Origin: Bemisia tabaci
Taxonomy: Eukaryota; Arthropoda; Insecta; Hemiptera; Aleyrodidae
DNA length: 64,000 nucleotides
Direction of reading: 5' to 3'
Assembly: GCF_918797505.1 (NCBI RefSeq)
Contig: NC_092794.1
Location: 69,601,345-69,665,344 of the forward strand
The position numbers and the translations under genes were made by a program. Each line of letters begins with the position of its first letter. Within the stretch, counting starts at the first letter, position 1. Below are positions 19,149 through 31,276 of this stretch, piece after piece. The notes under the pieces are model-generated. The model worked only from the letters and a program-made list of their open reading frames with translations. It did not search any database and was not told the origin of the DNA.

Positions 19149-19395
19149 GGACCACATTAAGCAGAAAGGAACCAAGCCACATCCTCTACTGCCAAAAATT
19201 GGGGAGTTTAATTTTTCATATGAAAACGGTTGTGCGGATTTTCGTGCAAAGTTCAGTGAGTTTTTTGCAAAGTGCGAAGCAAATTCCTTAAAATTTTCAA
19301 AGGAATTTGTACAAACGTCCTCGTAAAAAATTCAATTGCCCAATTAATTTTGGCGATAGCTGATGAGGCTTGGTTCCTTCTTGTTAAACGCGGTC
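19149..19395. mobile_element. MITE family C, copy 3
   Basis: A 247-bp element with ends 'ggaccacattaagcagaaag' and 'ccttcttgttaaacgcggtcc' (inverted). The interior is palindromic ('tgcggattttcgtgcaaag'). Confidence 0.8.
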
Positions 19396-20187
19396 CAAAT
19401 AGCAGTCAATTCTTGCTTCTGTCTCAATAAAAAGACTTGAGGCTAAAGAGTGATGATCTTTTGAAGATTTTAGTCACTGATACTTTGTTTCAGAATATTC
19501 TTTAAATTTTTTGTCGCCGAGGAGTTCACCTGTTTAATAAAGCTAAGAATCTATTTTCTGACGCTTCTATATTTTCGTTCTAGGTGTGGTGCCGAAGTTA
19601 AAAAGTCATCCCACGCGCTCACAGATCTAAGATCTTGCGAGAGTGTCACATACGAGTTGGTCAGTGGGCCAGTGAGAGCAAATTGTCCGTCTGAATAAAG
19701 AATGAGCCCCTCTTAATAAAACTCTAAAACGCACATCCCACACGCTCGGTGTCTTGTGAAAAGACTATCGGAGCAAAATTGCATCATCTTCATTATAATT
19801 CAAACGGAAGTTGCGTCATTTGTACGTTTTCGGCTGATGAAATTGAAAGTAATTGGATTAACTAATGCTGGCGGTATCAACAGGATTCTTAGCAAAATAT
19901 CATGCCAATTTCACGGCTGTCAATCCTTAGTCAATGCAATGTAGAGAATTCACGATTTGCTGTAGATGAGTTAAGAGTGCAGCAATCCTGACTGTTTACG
20001 AGAGAGACAAAGCATTTAATGTATTAAAATTGCAGGGCTTAGAAAAATTGTCTTAGAGGTCGCCCGAACTACTGTCAGCGGATACAGACATACTTACGAT
20101 TTTCCTAGAATTTCGTTTTTAGTGACTTCTAGGATCTGTTTACATGTTTGGAACACCTTTGCGATAAACGTTACAGGATATCAACGA
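19396..20187. other. No feature seen
   Basis: AT-rich sequence. Two loosely similar blocks with 'atcccac(a/g)cgctc' sit near 19610 and 19736. No exon or inverted repeat was recognised. Confidence 0.35.
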
Positions 20188-20281
20188 GGACCGTTCATTT
20201 AGTACGTAACGCAAGTTTATTTTTATCTGTTAGACCATAGGGACCTACGTAACAAAATCATTACTTATTTTATGAACGGCC
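20188..20281. mobile_element. Short MITE GG
   Basis: A 94-bp inverted repeat: 'ggaccgttcatttagtacgt' faces 'ttacttattttatgaacggc', with an inner pair 'tacgtaac' / 'ctacgtaac'. Ends of the 'ggNccgttcat' type are common in animal MITEs (recalled, not checked). Confidence 0.65.
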
Positions 20282-21174
20282 ATTTATGAGAAGTTAAGCT
20301 TTACTTTCTCTGTCTCTTAGTCTCAGGGAATAATTTCCTTATACCATTTGACATGCTGCGAGATTTGGTAGGAATATTTGTCAAAATATTCAGGGTTTGT
20401 AAAGTAACAGTACTAAAATTCTGATTCGTTCCGTATAGTTATAAATTGTCAAAGAATGACAGTATGGCAGACGCCTTTGCAGAGACATACAGCAATGAGC
20501 GAGGAAAGCAGCAATGTTACAAAAAGTGGAGACAGGGAACAAGCTAATTTTCACTAAATCTGATAACAGTGGTGATTAGACTCGGCAGTGGATGAAAATC
20601 AAAAGTCACTGAAAAGGACACTCACGCCTTCAAATAGGAAGACGTCCAAGACTCGAGTCTTTGATGAAATGTCAACTTGGAACGTTAACGCTACGCGACG
20701 ATAAAAGAAGGAGAAGAAAGGAAAGCGTCTGTGTTGATAAAATACCGGAAAGTTTCGACGAATATCTATTATCCATGAAGGGACGGCCGAGAAAAAAAAG
20801 GTAAATCTTCCCCCAGAGAGGGCAATATCGTTAATAAGCCCTTGAAAGGGCCGGGCGGAAGGAGGCGGGAAGCAACCCTTGTGCTCGGGAAAAAAAGGGA
20901 GCGGTTGACATTTTCCATCCCCGATCCCGATCTTAGTGACACTTGTTGCGTCTCTAAGAGCTCCCAGCAGTCTCGTGGAGCTTCCTCCAACTGCTACAGG
21001 GTATTTTTTCCGGCTTGGATGAGGCCCCTCGGAGAGCTGAGTTCGAAGGTTTTGTTGGGTTTAGCACACGGTTTGAAGTGAAAGTTAAGATACGTAACCC
21101 AATTGAAAATTTTTAAAACACATTAGTTTCACTAGCTAAATTAAAGTACGCCCAATAGAAAAATTAAAAATTTC
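20282..21174. other. No gene seen
   Basis: A mild GC rise at 20760-21010 carries opposed open frames of 73-79 aa without recognised content. Otherwise AT-rich filler. Confidence 0.35.
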
Positions 21175-21420
21175 AAAAATATAAGAAATAAAATAAAATT
21201 AAAGTATAAAAAATAAAATAAAAATTTGAATATAAAAAATAAAATAAAAATTTAAGTATAAAAATCTAAGTATAAAAATTAAATAAAAATTAAAGTACAG
21301 AAAATCAAATAAAAATTTAAGTATAAAAAATAAAAAAAAAATTAAGTATAAAAAGTAAAATAAAAAAATGAAAAATGAACCATATAAATAAATGAATAAA
21401 AAAGTAAATACAAATAAATA
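21175..21420 (+). repeat. AT-only minisatellite, ~25-bp unit
   Basis: About seven diverged units of the pattern 'aataaaataaaaatttaagt' plus a short A-rich spacer. Almost no G or C. Such tracts are slippage-prone and could act as matrix-attachment DNA, which is inference. Confidence 0.75.
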
Positions 21421-22207
21421 TAAGATTCTTCAAGCTTCTTTTTCATGGTTTGTCTGTTTTGAGACTAAGGAAGTGTTTTCAGATAGTGTTCAATTGTATG
21501 ACTAATGATGAGAGCGAAGTCCATTTTGCATTAATTTATAAAAAGTACTTTGAACCTCGCTAAAATCACAAATTAGTTTCGATTAAGTAAGTATCGTTTA
21601 TACCACAAGAACTGACCGATCAATTGGGATTAGTAGGAAAATATCTTCATTTTAAAACGTGTTTTAAATCAGTGAAAAAATATTTTGGCTGCATTACGAG
21701 AGGCCAGACATTTTTTCTCAATAATTTTGTAGAATAATGATATTTTTATTGCGGTCCCTCGACGTTGCCAGAAAATTGGTGACTCCTTCTTTTAGATGAT
21801 CCGAAAAGTGGTGGGATATCGCTGACAAGATCGAAACACTGGAGTGAATTCAATCTGTTTTACTATGCACGAGGGGAAGGGTAGTAAAGGGGGGGGGGGG
21901 TGTACTAAATGAACCCAGCATATAACCAACAAAAAGGACTTTAATTCAATTTTCCACGATGGCTGGAACACCCTGTGTTGGTTATTGTGGCAGTCTCGAG
22001 TGATGCGACCGTTAATGTTTTCGATACACATTCAAAATAAATAATTAAGGCTCGCGGAGGACTCTGTGAGAGTGATCGTACGTATGAAGATACACTTCTC
22101 TGCGGCGTTATTAATGATGCGCAATGAGTACCCCGGGCCCTGCTCTAATTCAATGGCATTCACAGTCGCTTCTCCAGACGTGAAAAGCGTATTCAAGACG
22201 CGCAACT
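21421..22207. other. No feature seen; poly-G run
   Basis: AT-rich sequence with a G-run at about 21890-21900. No shared repeat or exon recognised. Confidence 0.35.
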
Positions 22208-22328
22208 GGACGTATTTCTGCCGAAAAGAACTAGGTGCGTTATGACGAGATCCCTGCTATGCATGTATTCTTATGGGTCTCAGGGCTCATGTCTTAATGC
22301 AGATAGGTCGTTTGGCAGAAATATGTCC
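22208..22328 (+). mobile_element. MITE family J, copy 3
   Basis: A 121-bp element: 'ggacgtatttctgccgaaaa' on the left, 'tttggcagaaatatgtcc' on the right, and 'cttatgggtctcagggctca' inside. Flanks are aact and gact, a 4-bp duplication with one difference. Confidence 0.8.
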
Positions 22329-23032
22329 GACTGTGACAGTGTCCGCGATTGATGCATCGTTCGGGGTGGATTCGTTGACTGTTGATTGCTCGTTGACGGC
22401 CGCGTCTCCGGAGTTGGACTCATTGTCAGTCAGCGATTTCACTTGGCAACGATCGAAATGCACCGCTGCATTCGTAGGTCGCAGGATATTAGTCTTATGT
22501 CAAGTCAGAGAGCCAATTTATCTTATACAATTCTGAAATGAATCTAATTTTTGACGGAAACATGTCAAAAATATGCGAAAGAAAGAAAGAAAAAAAACCT
22601 CTCTGACATTTGAATATTTCATGAAATGTTTCATTCCTAATGCTCAAGGTTAAGTAAATTTTTACCTCCAAGTTACAAAATTTTTCATAAAATTGAGGTA
22701 ACCGTAAAGAATTGAATAGGAATGTGTACTAAATTTAAGAAAAAATTCGCAATACTATATCAACTTTTCCGATGAAGACACTAAAAACTCAGAAATTGGT
22801 ATCGAAAACCTGCCCTTCTCCAGGTTTTGAACAACCCTTTGATTACGGAATCATTTTAAAAACTCCATGAATAACCGAAAGAAAAAGTGCCAGTAAACTC
22901 TCAGTCATGAAGATGAGAAGTTTTTCATTAAATGAACGGAAAGAGTAGTGCAATAACGAAGTTACAGGATGATAGGATTTCAAAATTATTTTCTTTGGAG
23001 TGTACGGTTTGATGGTTGTACGACGTGTTGCA
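22329..23032. other. No feature seen
   Basis: A slightly GC-rich patch at 22330-22450 is followed by AT-rich sequence. One open frame of 87 aa overlaps J3 and is not credible as a gene. Confidence 0.35.
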
Positions 23033-23435
23033 ATTAAACAAATTAGAGAGGAATGATGACGAGGACTTGAGGTGAAAAGGAGAAGCCCTCGGCGCGGCGG
23101 TCGGCATGTAACACATATTAGCGCCTACAAGATTGCATGAATACTTCACGCATTGCGCCAGACACAGTGCGTTCAGCAGCGGTCGGCGTGAAACGCATAG
23201 CGCCTACAAGACTGTCGGAATACTTCTCGCATTGCGTCAAACACAGTGCGTGCAGCAGCGGTCGGCGTGAAATGCATAGCGCCTACAAGTCTATCGGAAT
23301 ACTTCACGCATAGCACCAAAGTGCAGTGCAGTCTGCGCGGCGCGGCGGCGGAAGTTAAAATCATTAAACTACATTTATGTTTGTTCTTTCATAATTTGTT
23401 CGTTCTGAATGGAAAGCCTTGTCCACTCGTGTTCG
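23033..23435 (-). mobile_element. hAT-like element D, copy 2 (partial)
   Basis: The reverse of the D interior: 'atgatgacgaggacttgagg', three 79-bp units (anchors 'gcgcctacaag' at 23121, 23200 and 23279), then 'ggaagttaaaatcattaaac'. Neither CAGGGCCGG end is present, so it is an internal fragment or has decayed ends. Confidence 0.75.
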
Positions 23436-24144
23436 ACAAGCTGATTCAAATTTAAATTTTGATTGAAAAATTCTTGGAAAAAAAAAACAAAAAACTAAAA
23501 GTTTCTCCTTTTCTTGGCGATTTTGAGAGCAGAAGCATTTCACGTGGAAAAATTCAGCCCTGTCACTCTGGAAACGGGGGTTAATTCAGCTAAGCCGCCG
23601 GACGGCGCACGGGATTAAAACGAACAGGACGAAAGCGTCGAATCAGCGCTTTTTTCCTTTGTGGCGCCGTTAGCCACACAAAAAAGAGCTGCAAACAGCG
23701 AATGGAAAAAAGGCACGATGGAAAGTAAATGTAATTAGAAATAAAAATTAAAAGCACATACATTTTTAAAATCACCACGCGGGAACGACTCCCGACCGGA
23801 CCTCAACCCTTCCTCTGACCTCGTGCATTCTGCGGCGTTGCCAAGAGAATAAAATTAGCTCATTTCAAAATCCGGTTTAAAATCGTCAGATCCAGAAAAA
23901 GAAGAAAGGATTAGTTCTAAAGTGACGGAATATAGAACAAAACAACAGCATGTAATTTTGCATGTTCAAGATTTCAAAGATTAAACAAATAATTATATTA
24001 AAAAAATCGGTGATTCTTTTGAATTTTTTAAATTTGAGTTAAAGCTAATAATGAGTGTTAATACCCGAAATACATTAGCTTTAGATAAATCACTTTTGTA
24101 TTTAAACGGGCGTGTTCTGGTGCGCTTGCCAATCCTTCTGATGT
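23436..24144. other. No feature seen
   Basis: AT-rich sequence with a GC-richer patch around 23570-23660. No repeat or exon recognised. Confidence 0.35.
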
Positions 24145-24292
24145 AATTGAACCACATTTTGCAAAAAGGAATTACTATTTCTGGCTCATTTTATAAAAAA
24201 AAACATAAGTGCCATTTGGTTTCCGTACGTAGAAAGGTACTTTTAAGAAAGACCCAAAGATAGTGGTTCATTATTGCAAAATGTAATCCAAT
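24145..24292. mobile_element. Palindromic MITE BB, copy 2
   Basis: An inverted repeat with 'ccacattttgcaaaaaggaa' on the left and 'attgcaaaatgtaatcc' on the right. The middle carries 'agtgccatttggtttcc', matching BB1 at 13145-13282. Confidence 0.7.
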
Positions 24293-26716
24293 TGATGACT
24301 GCTAAATTACGTTAGATTTACAGGCTTCAGCAAACGAATTAAAACGAGGTGAGGAAGGAGAATCTACTTGGGTAAACTAAGGGATATTCGGAAGCTCAAA
24401 ATAAAATTCGGCAACACCGTGCTGGATGGCCAACTTCCGCATAGAGTAAGCACAAGAAGGGCGGGGGAGGTTTTTGTCACGAATTTTCTTTTCACGGTGC
24501 GGCGCGCGGCGAATGGAAATGTTTTTCAAAGCTTTCCCCATTTTGAGGAACAAAGGAGCCAGCCAGGCTGACACGGAGCTTTCAACTTTTGTTCAACTGC
24601 GGCCAACTTAAATACGGTGTCTCCCTTCTGCAAATTAACTCGCAAATGCGCAGCGTTAGAGCTTTCCCCAAAGTTGCCATAGCCTCGAAAAAGTCCAGAA
24701 AGAAAATCGAGGAGAAGTGAACCGAGCATTCCAAAACAATTCGCCGGAAAAGAAATTGATATTGAGGCGAAATCCAGAAATGAGTGAATTTATGAACATT
24801 CGAAAATCATGACATAAAAAAAACAAATGTGCTCTTTGAAACTCTTTAAATATATTATGTTTTTTTCATAAATGCAAGGACATTTGAAGCTTTAATGAAA
24901 TATAGAATAGTTTAAAAGAGAAGACAAAAGAAAAAAAAGCACTGGTATGAATTTCCGTTTTCGAATCAAAAAGGACGGAACAAAATTACAATGAAGAATC
25001 GTGAACGAGTGAAATGAGAGCAGAGAAACTTAGTGTTTAATCGCGACATTGTACCCTTCCCAAAAATAGGTATAAGCCGATTAGAACCGACGTTTAGGTA
25101 CATAAGAATAAATTTAGAGTAGATTGATTTTAAATAATCTATTCTTTTGTACAAGATAAATCATATCTTTGATCACTTTCCATAGTGGTTTATCGTAATC
25201 ATGAATATTGAAGCCGAAAACTTTTCTTACTGGAATCTAAAATAATGCGCGAGTAAATAAATAAATAAATAAAAATAAATTTTTTTTAAAATAAACTTCA
25301 TTACATCAAAAAAGAACAATTTATGGGTACCTAGTAAGAAGTCGCGAGTTAGACAGATGGATAACTTCTGCCGATTAGGTAGTGTAGTTTTAAAAACAAT
25401 TAATTGAATTACATTTTCGGGAAAACTGACAATATTGCCGGAAGTCCCTTTGATGGAGCGAAAAAAAGGATCACCGAGCTGGCCGCTTGGAAAGTCAACC
25501 TTTTGCGTCAGCCTGCCCCTTCGTTTACTTTTTACGCCGTTTTGTTTCCTTTTGTGACGAGTGACCGACACGGCTTTCAGTTTTGCTTTAGCGCTGCACC
25601 TAGTTTGAGTCAACTTTTTTCTCCTTCTCGCGCTTTATCGTGATCCCCCCCCCCCCCCCCACAATTTTCTGTTTTAGAAAATTTACTTCATCAACGAACT
25701 TGATTGGATGATTGGGGTATGTTTCCGTTATAATAAAGAATCTTATCTCAACACGTGAATGTTTTGGGCTTGAGGTAAAAAATTAAAAAAAAAAAAAAAA
25801 TCACCGTTTCTAGGCGTTTTTTGGCCTCCTGAATGTATCTCAAAAGTTTCGTGAAATTTCACGCGAAAATGAAAACCGTCGAGGAAAGAATCCCGAATAA
25901 AAAATTGACGATCGGACGGAGACCCACATTCTTCACCTCGGCACTACTCTAGAAAATAGGGTAAATAAATTTACGATTCGTTGATAAAAATAGAAAACTT
26001 ACGATCGTTATGATCTAGCCAATCCGCAAATCTTACTTACCTGAAACAAAAAAAATGACAAAAGTTAAACACTCTGGGATGGTAAAAAATGGACAATTAG
26101 ATATACGAAGAGGCAATTTAGTGTGCGGAGAGATTCAAGTTCAAGATGTGAGAACGATTAGAATCACTCACCAGAAATACCTTTATTTAATGCATAATTC
26201 TCTTAAACTTAAATTAAACTTTAAAAAAAATTAAAAAAAAAAAAACTAACGTGTAACAAACGTGTAACTAACGTTTGGAAAACTGAGTAAATCTATATTC
26301 GAGGATAATAATGGGAGTCCTCGGTACAATGACGCGGTCGGCTATAAGCAAACATAGCTTAGTGTGCGAGTTGGACGCGACGCGACGTCAAGTGGACGGT
26401 GGATAAAATATTGGATCGGTCGGCGGTCCCAAACAATCCGGACGAGACATTATAATCTTGAACCCGATTCGATCCGGCGTTCATCCGCGTCGCTTCCACA
26501 CATGACACAAACCCACCGTTGTTAATTACATTACTCACGTGTCCTGTCTCCTGTATATCCGCACTCTTGACGCATTCAATTCAAAATGCCTATGGTTCAC
26601 AGGATGAAAAACAAGATTGAAGTGGGTCTATGAAGGATGATGATGAAACTTATGGTTATGTCCGCTGAAAAAGCTCACTGAAAGAAAAAAGTTAGGTCCT
26701 ATGAATAGAGTGCTAA
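24293..26716. other. Long stretch without assigned feature
   Basis: Mostly AT-rich. It includes an (aaat)n run at 25254-25275, a C-run at about 25646-25661 and an A-run at 25786-25800. A GC-richer patch at 26325-26550 has a 'gacgcgacgcgacg' run. I see no exon, long inverted repeat or repeat shared with other parts of the window. Confidence 0.35.
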
Positions 26717-27092
26717 AGCCTTGTCCACACGAGCGCGGTTCGCGGAACTTATTCCGAGGAACTTGTTCCCGGAACAAGTTTTAGCTGAGCTAAAAACTTA
26801 TTCCTCCAAAACCCGGCACTTCCCCGTACTCCGAGCTTCCATATATGTTTCTTTTGATGTGAATTTGTTTGTTTTTGTTTTTTACGTCCTTTACATGTCT
26901 TGACATTTATTTTTGTTACTTTGGCGGCTGTAATGATCTATTATTTTGCGATAATTGTATAGTTTTATTGAAGTTCCGGTTCCAGTTCGGGCGAACTCGT
27001 GTGGACAGCATGCCTCGTTTCAAGGAATAAGTTCCAGGAACTGAGAAGTTCGTCGAATAAGTTCCTCGAACCGCGCTCGTGTGGACAGGGCC
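26717..27092. mobile_element. PIF/Harbinger-like MITE G
   Basis: A 376-bp element flanked by TAA (26714-26716 and 27093-27095). Its ends are 'agccttgtccacacgagcg' and 'cgctcgtgtggacagggcc', and the inverted repeats extend through 'cggaacttattcc'-type blocks on both sides for ~50 bp. A TWA duplication with GGCC-type ends fits PIF/Harbinger. The interior is AT-rich and non-coding. Confidence 0.8.
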
Positions 27093-27693
27093 TAAGCGCT
27101 TCATTTCATCCCGTCTACTTGGTTGGTCACAAATCTCGTGCAGCTACAGTTTGAGCTTGCGTCAGCCAAGCTACACACTGGATATTCTTAAGATTTTCAT
27201 TTTCACCTCATCAACCAGAAGGTCACGTAGAAAGGATACAAGGATAGAAAGAAGGAGAAAAGAAAATCAGAACATCGAGGAGGAACTCCCTAACGAGGAG
27301 GACGTTTCTTGATGAGCCGTATTCCAGCGCCCTCTGACGGGCGTAATGAGAGTCACGTGAGTCGGCGCAAGGGCGCTGTACTGGTCAGGGTGACGGACAA
27401 GGTATCGGGCGCTGTCGGAGCGCTGGGACCATGACATTATCACCGGTCCAGTGGGGCGGGGGGGGGGGGGGGCGATCCAATCGAAGTCCATCGCTCAACG
27501 GTCAACAGTCATCCGAGATCCCGGACGCGCACAGATTTGTCAACGTCATCTCACCCGGGTAAATATTAATTGCTCCGCACGGCTCCTCGACAGCCCGCGG
27601 ATCTGCCGAAAGACAATGGACGATGGACGTTGCGCCGATGCCAATTTGGCGGAGAGCGGCACAATTAGGGAGGGGACGACAGGGATTTTAAAG
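27093..27693. other. No gene assigned; GC island 27320-27690
   Basis: A purine-rich stretch (27220-27310) leads into a CpG-rich island with a G-run at about 27459-27472 and a 'gtaaatattaattgctccg' block. Open frames on both strands are unrecognised. Confidence 0.4.
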
Positions 27694-27765
27694 CCTGCAG
27701 TCTGATTATTGACATTGATAGACAAAGCAATGGACAGAGGGAAAATGGAGCGATATGATGAATTT
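27694..27765 (+). mobile_element. MITE family O, left-end fragment
   Basis: The blocks 'cctgcagtctgattattgac' and 'tagacaaagcaatgga' match the left end of O1 (38121). The rest is missing or diverged. Confidence 0.5.
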
Positions 27766-27835
27766 CGTTCGGAAAACGAACAGGAGTTTGGGAAACTTAT
27801 TTAGGCCATGACGTCATCCAAAGCTCATTATCCAC

Positions 27836-28204
27836 TTAGTAGGTAGGTCAGCAGCCGAAAATAGAGCGATCACTGTTGCTCCCTTATAATTGGACGTATT
27901 TCCGTCAAACAGAACTAAGCGCCATAGGGGGAGGAAGGTAGAGGGTGGCTTGAATTATTGGCGGCGTAATCGGGCGTCGGACTCATCCCGTCCTATACTC
28001 GCAATGCTTTTCCATGGCGCTTAGTTCTGTTTGACAGAACGCGCTATCCGGCATTCTAAAATCCTCAAAAGGAACTCAATTTGGCGCTTAGTTCCGTTTG
28101 CCAGAAATGCGTCCAATTGGTAATGAGGAAATGTTGAATCCCCGAAAGTAAAAGCTACCACCTGTCGCCAAGAGGCTGGTGGTGCCTCTCTTGCCTCTGG
28201 TTGC
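27836..28204 (+). repeat. Dispersed repeat P, copy 2, split by J2
   Basis: The left part 'gtaggtaggtcagcagccga' and right part 'ccgaaagtaaaagctacc' to 'tgtcgccaagaggctgg' match the reverse of P1 (15905-16050). A J element sits between them. Confidence 0.65.
27892..28114. mobile_element. MITE family J, copy 2 (nested in P)
   Basis: This starts 'ggacgtatttccgtcaaaca' and ends 'gccagaaatgcgtcc'. AATT flanks both sides (27888-27891 and 28115-28118). The right terminal motif is present twice ('cgcttagttctgtttgacag' near 28018 and a second copy at 28086), so the copy carries an internal terminal duplication. Confidence 0.8.
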
Positions 28205-28836
28205 ATGCACTCCTGCGGATCTGGTTAACGAAGTCGACCAAGTAAACTCGCGGAAATTCACCTTCGGTCAGCCATTTGAAAGATACAGTCGGTGATTGGC
28301 CCTTGGACGTATTTTGATGGAAGTCGGTCCGGTTCGAGATGACAAGGCGCGAGAGACTCCCAAGTCTGGCAGCCGGGCGGAATCTCGGCGCATCCGAGCC
28401 AGAGGCGCATTCCCCTCTTAATTACGGCACTTGTGTCGTTTGTCCACTCGTCAATCCGCTCATTACGGAGCCGGCAGTTAGCGCATGCGCGTAATTGCGC
28501 TCCGGGCGTCCTGCCCCCGCCTCGACTCCTGCGCATGAGTCCTCTCCATGATTGTGTCAATACCGGAGGAATGCCCCGGCCCCGGCTCCGGACTCTGGAG
28601 CAGGGGCTCGAGCTGTCTTGGTAATGCCCCGGCCACACTCCGGGCGCTCGACATTAATCTCCCTTCCAAACATTGCTGCCAGATGGTTCTGCAAAATCGC
28701 CATTCTCCCCCGTTTAACCCCACTTAATCGCACAACTTGGAAACTTCACTCCGAAACGCGCTGTCCGGATCATCCATGTCTGGTGGCTCCCGAAGTCTAA
28801 TCTGCCCCTGCCTTGTTTCACCCGAGTCTGCGTCGT
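28205..28836. other. CpG-rich island, candidate regulatory region
   Basis: GC- and CpG-rich sequence, strongest at 28380-28770. It holds a perfect GCGCATGCGC site, a second 'tgcgcatga' half-site near 28530 and TAATTA/TAATTG cores near 28420 and 28492. Opposed frames of 126 and 82 aa are unrecognised. It could be a promoter-type CpG island; no transcript can be defined from sequence alone. Confidence 0.35.
28481..28490. promoter_or_regulatory. Perfect NRF1/Ewg-type palindrome
   Basis: The sequence gcgcatgcgc matches the palindromic core bound by vertebrate NRF1 and its insect homologue Erect wing, usually in promoters. It sits inside a CpG-rich island. Binding is inferred. Confidence 0.35.
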
Positions 28837-28960
28837 CGCTCTTCTGACGTAAGGGCGTATCTCTGTTTTGTGTACCTCACATGAGCCTTGGAAAGCATTA
28901 GGTTATACGGAGAACAAGGCTCACGTGGAAATTGAGATACACCCTTACGTTAGAAGAGCG
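28837..28960. mobile_element. Short palindromic element I, copy 3 (best preserved)
   Basis: A 124-bp hairpin: 'cgctcttctgacgtaagggc' faces 'cccttacgttagaagagcg', then 'catgagccttgg' faces 'caaggctcacgtgg'. The stem is near complete, with one ~8-nt indel. Confidence 0.8.
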
Positions 28961-29614
28961 GTGTCGGGGGGTCCGTCTTGACTGCCTCATCCGTGAGGCG
29001 TGCTGTCCAATGAGCACATATATATCAGTAAAAATGACCTATGTGTAATATTTGTCAAATGGAAACTTCGTCATTTTTACGCGTGTGACGTGCCGCCTAA
29101 AAAGGTCGAGCTTTTCTGGAAATTCCGAGTTTAAACATTTAACTTGGACCGGGAAAGTGTGCGTGTGCTATTTTACCCAAGAATTCTGGGAAGGGAAAGC
29201 GGACGACTTGATATCAGTCACAGGTTTCCGCATTTCTCTGAGAATATTGATTGGAATACAGGAACTAGACTGAAAGAATTAAAATCAAAAAACGACCGAT
29301 TTCCATCGTCTTGCGGAACAGTTTGAGGAACTATGTAGAGCTGACTTTTTTATGGGTTGCAAAAGTTACGCGAGGAGAATGGACCGCAGGAACGAAAGAA
29401 CGATAGGGAATAATAAACAGAATAGACATGGCTTATAGGAATGAGTCAGACTTCTCTCCGCTACATCATCGTTTATTTTCTTGCAGACATGAAATAATAG
29501 TTAAAAGTGTTTGGAGTGAGAAATATATTTCTTATATTGTCCGATGTCACAGCTCTGGGGAAAAAAAACTCCGGTTCATTTACGGAAGACAGAAATGTTG
29601 AGTCCACATATAAC
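28961..29614. other. No feature seen
   Basis: AT-rich filler with short frames only. No shared repeat seen. Confidence 0.35.
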
Positions 29615-30086
29615 CAGGGCCGGATTAGGGGGGTGGCCATATGGGCCGCGGCCCATGGCGGCAAATCTATAGGGGGAGGCAAATTTTGCAATTCTTTAAA
29701 TGTAGGTATAAAAAAAATCGGATTTAGAAAAAAAATTTACGAACAAGAAAAGGCGACAACATCTCTAATTTTCTGAGAGTATAGTAATTTCTACTTTTGT
29801 CGTCTTTCAGTGATACAAGAGACAGCACCTTTAATTAGTCGAGTTAAGAGAGAAACAATATACGCAATTTGGCCTGGAACGGCGCGACTTACGTAGAGAG
29901 AAATGATGAGGACTTGAGATGAAAAGGAGAAGCCCTCGGCGCGGCGATCGGCATGTAACACATATTAGCGCCTACAAGACTGCACGAATACTTCACGCAT
30001 TGCATCAAACACAGTGCGGTCATTGCGGACAGCGTGAAACGGATAGCGCCTACAAGAATGCATGAATACCTCACGCATTGCGGCAA
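29615..30086 (-). mobile_element. hAT-like element D, copy 3 (one end lost)
   Basis: This starts 'cagggccggattagg', which is the reverse complement of the D right end. It continues through 'gggccgcggcccatggcggc', 'gatgaggacttgagatg' and two 79-bp-type units, and stops near 'cacgcattgcggc'. The opposite end is absent. Confidence 0.8.
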
Positions 30087-30937
30087 ATCTTCGTTCTGAG
30101 AACTCGTTATTGTTAATACAGAGGAATTCTAGAGACTCTCCGAATTGGCTGACTCTGCTGAGGTAGCAAACATTTTCTGGGTTTTGACTCAGAATACGGA
30201 GTAATGATTTTTTTTCTTTGATCCAAAAACGTGCACCCTTTCTCAAAAATGTAGAAAGAAATCAGAATATTCTACTTATATCCGGCTCTCAACTAACTCC
30301 GCGCCATCTTCAAACTACAAAGTAGACAATTTCGATTCGAGACTGAAATCTGGTAAGTTCCGCATAAAAACATGCCTTGACGACGACGTTCTTACGGCAA
30401 TGAATCGATTAACCATGCAATCAAGAAGATCATGAAGAATCGAAATCGATTGATCTATAAGTCGTGTAGCATTATTTCATTGGCTGTGGGCGGATACGAT
30501 AGCCTTGTACGCGACTTGCATGCACCACAAAGTAACATTCCGCGGACATTGCCTGGACAAGAAACAGCGTTGACCGTTCGACGAAGGATGAATCGATAAT
30601 ATTAAATGGTTGTTCACGGATTAAAGTACAAATATCAAATATAAGGGTACGCAAGTACGTTCAAAAGATCGATTTTAATGCCAACAGGTTCTAAAAGTTC
30701 ACGCTGAACCTCGCTTATCTCGAAGCGCTCTTTTTTAGATGTTTAACTTTTCATGCTTAAATAAACAGTTTTTACAAAATACACTAAGAAGGAATAAAGA
30801 AAAAACCCACTTATGTTGATTAGACCAAGAGGTAAGAGATTTATATTTCTCAGATTGAGACCTGCTATACGTTTCCCACGAAATGTTTCTTTCCTTTTAA
30901 GGAAGATACTTAAATGCACTTTAAACATGCATAATAT
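30087..30937. other. No feature seen
   Basis: AT-rich sequence without recognised repeats or exons. Confidence 0.35.
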
Positions 30938-31186
30938 CGTCACCATCCGGCCAAAGTATCAGAAGCGCCATGCGACGTTTCAAAATTTTCGCCGCCATTT
31001 TAAGTTTTTACAAAGAAATTGTTGGTTGAATTTAATTGAAATTTCACTGAATTTCATCGGCACAAAGAAAATTCGGTGAAATTTTCGAACAGCTTCGTTG
31101 AACGACTTCTTTGTAAAAAAATAAAATGGCGGCGAAAATTTTCAAACGCCACACGGCGCTTGTGATACTTTGGCCCGACGGTGACG
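30938..31186. mobile_element. MITE family M, copy 1
   Basis: A 249-bp palindromic element with ends 'cgtcaccatccggccaaagt' and 'tttggcccgacggtgacg'. The arms include 'gccgccattttaag' / 'aaaatggcggcg' and 'cacaaagaaaattcgg'. Flanked by ATAT on both sides. Copies M2 and M3 at 36950 and 52577. Confidence 0.85.
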
Positions 31187-31276
31187 ATATAATATCAATG
31201 AAGCAACTGAGAAATGAACATGAATGCTCTTTGTCTATCTCCTAAGCTTACTGCAAAGGTGCAGTTGGACTCTATT

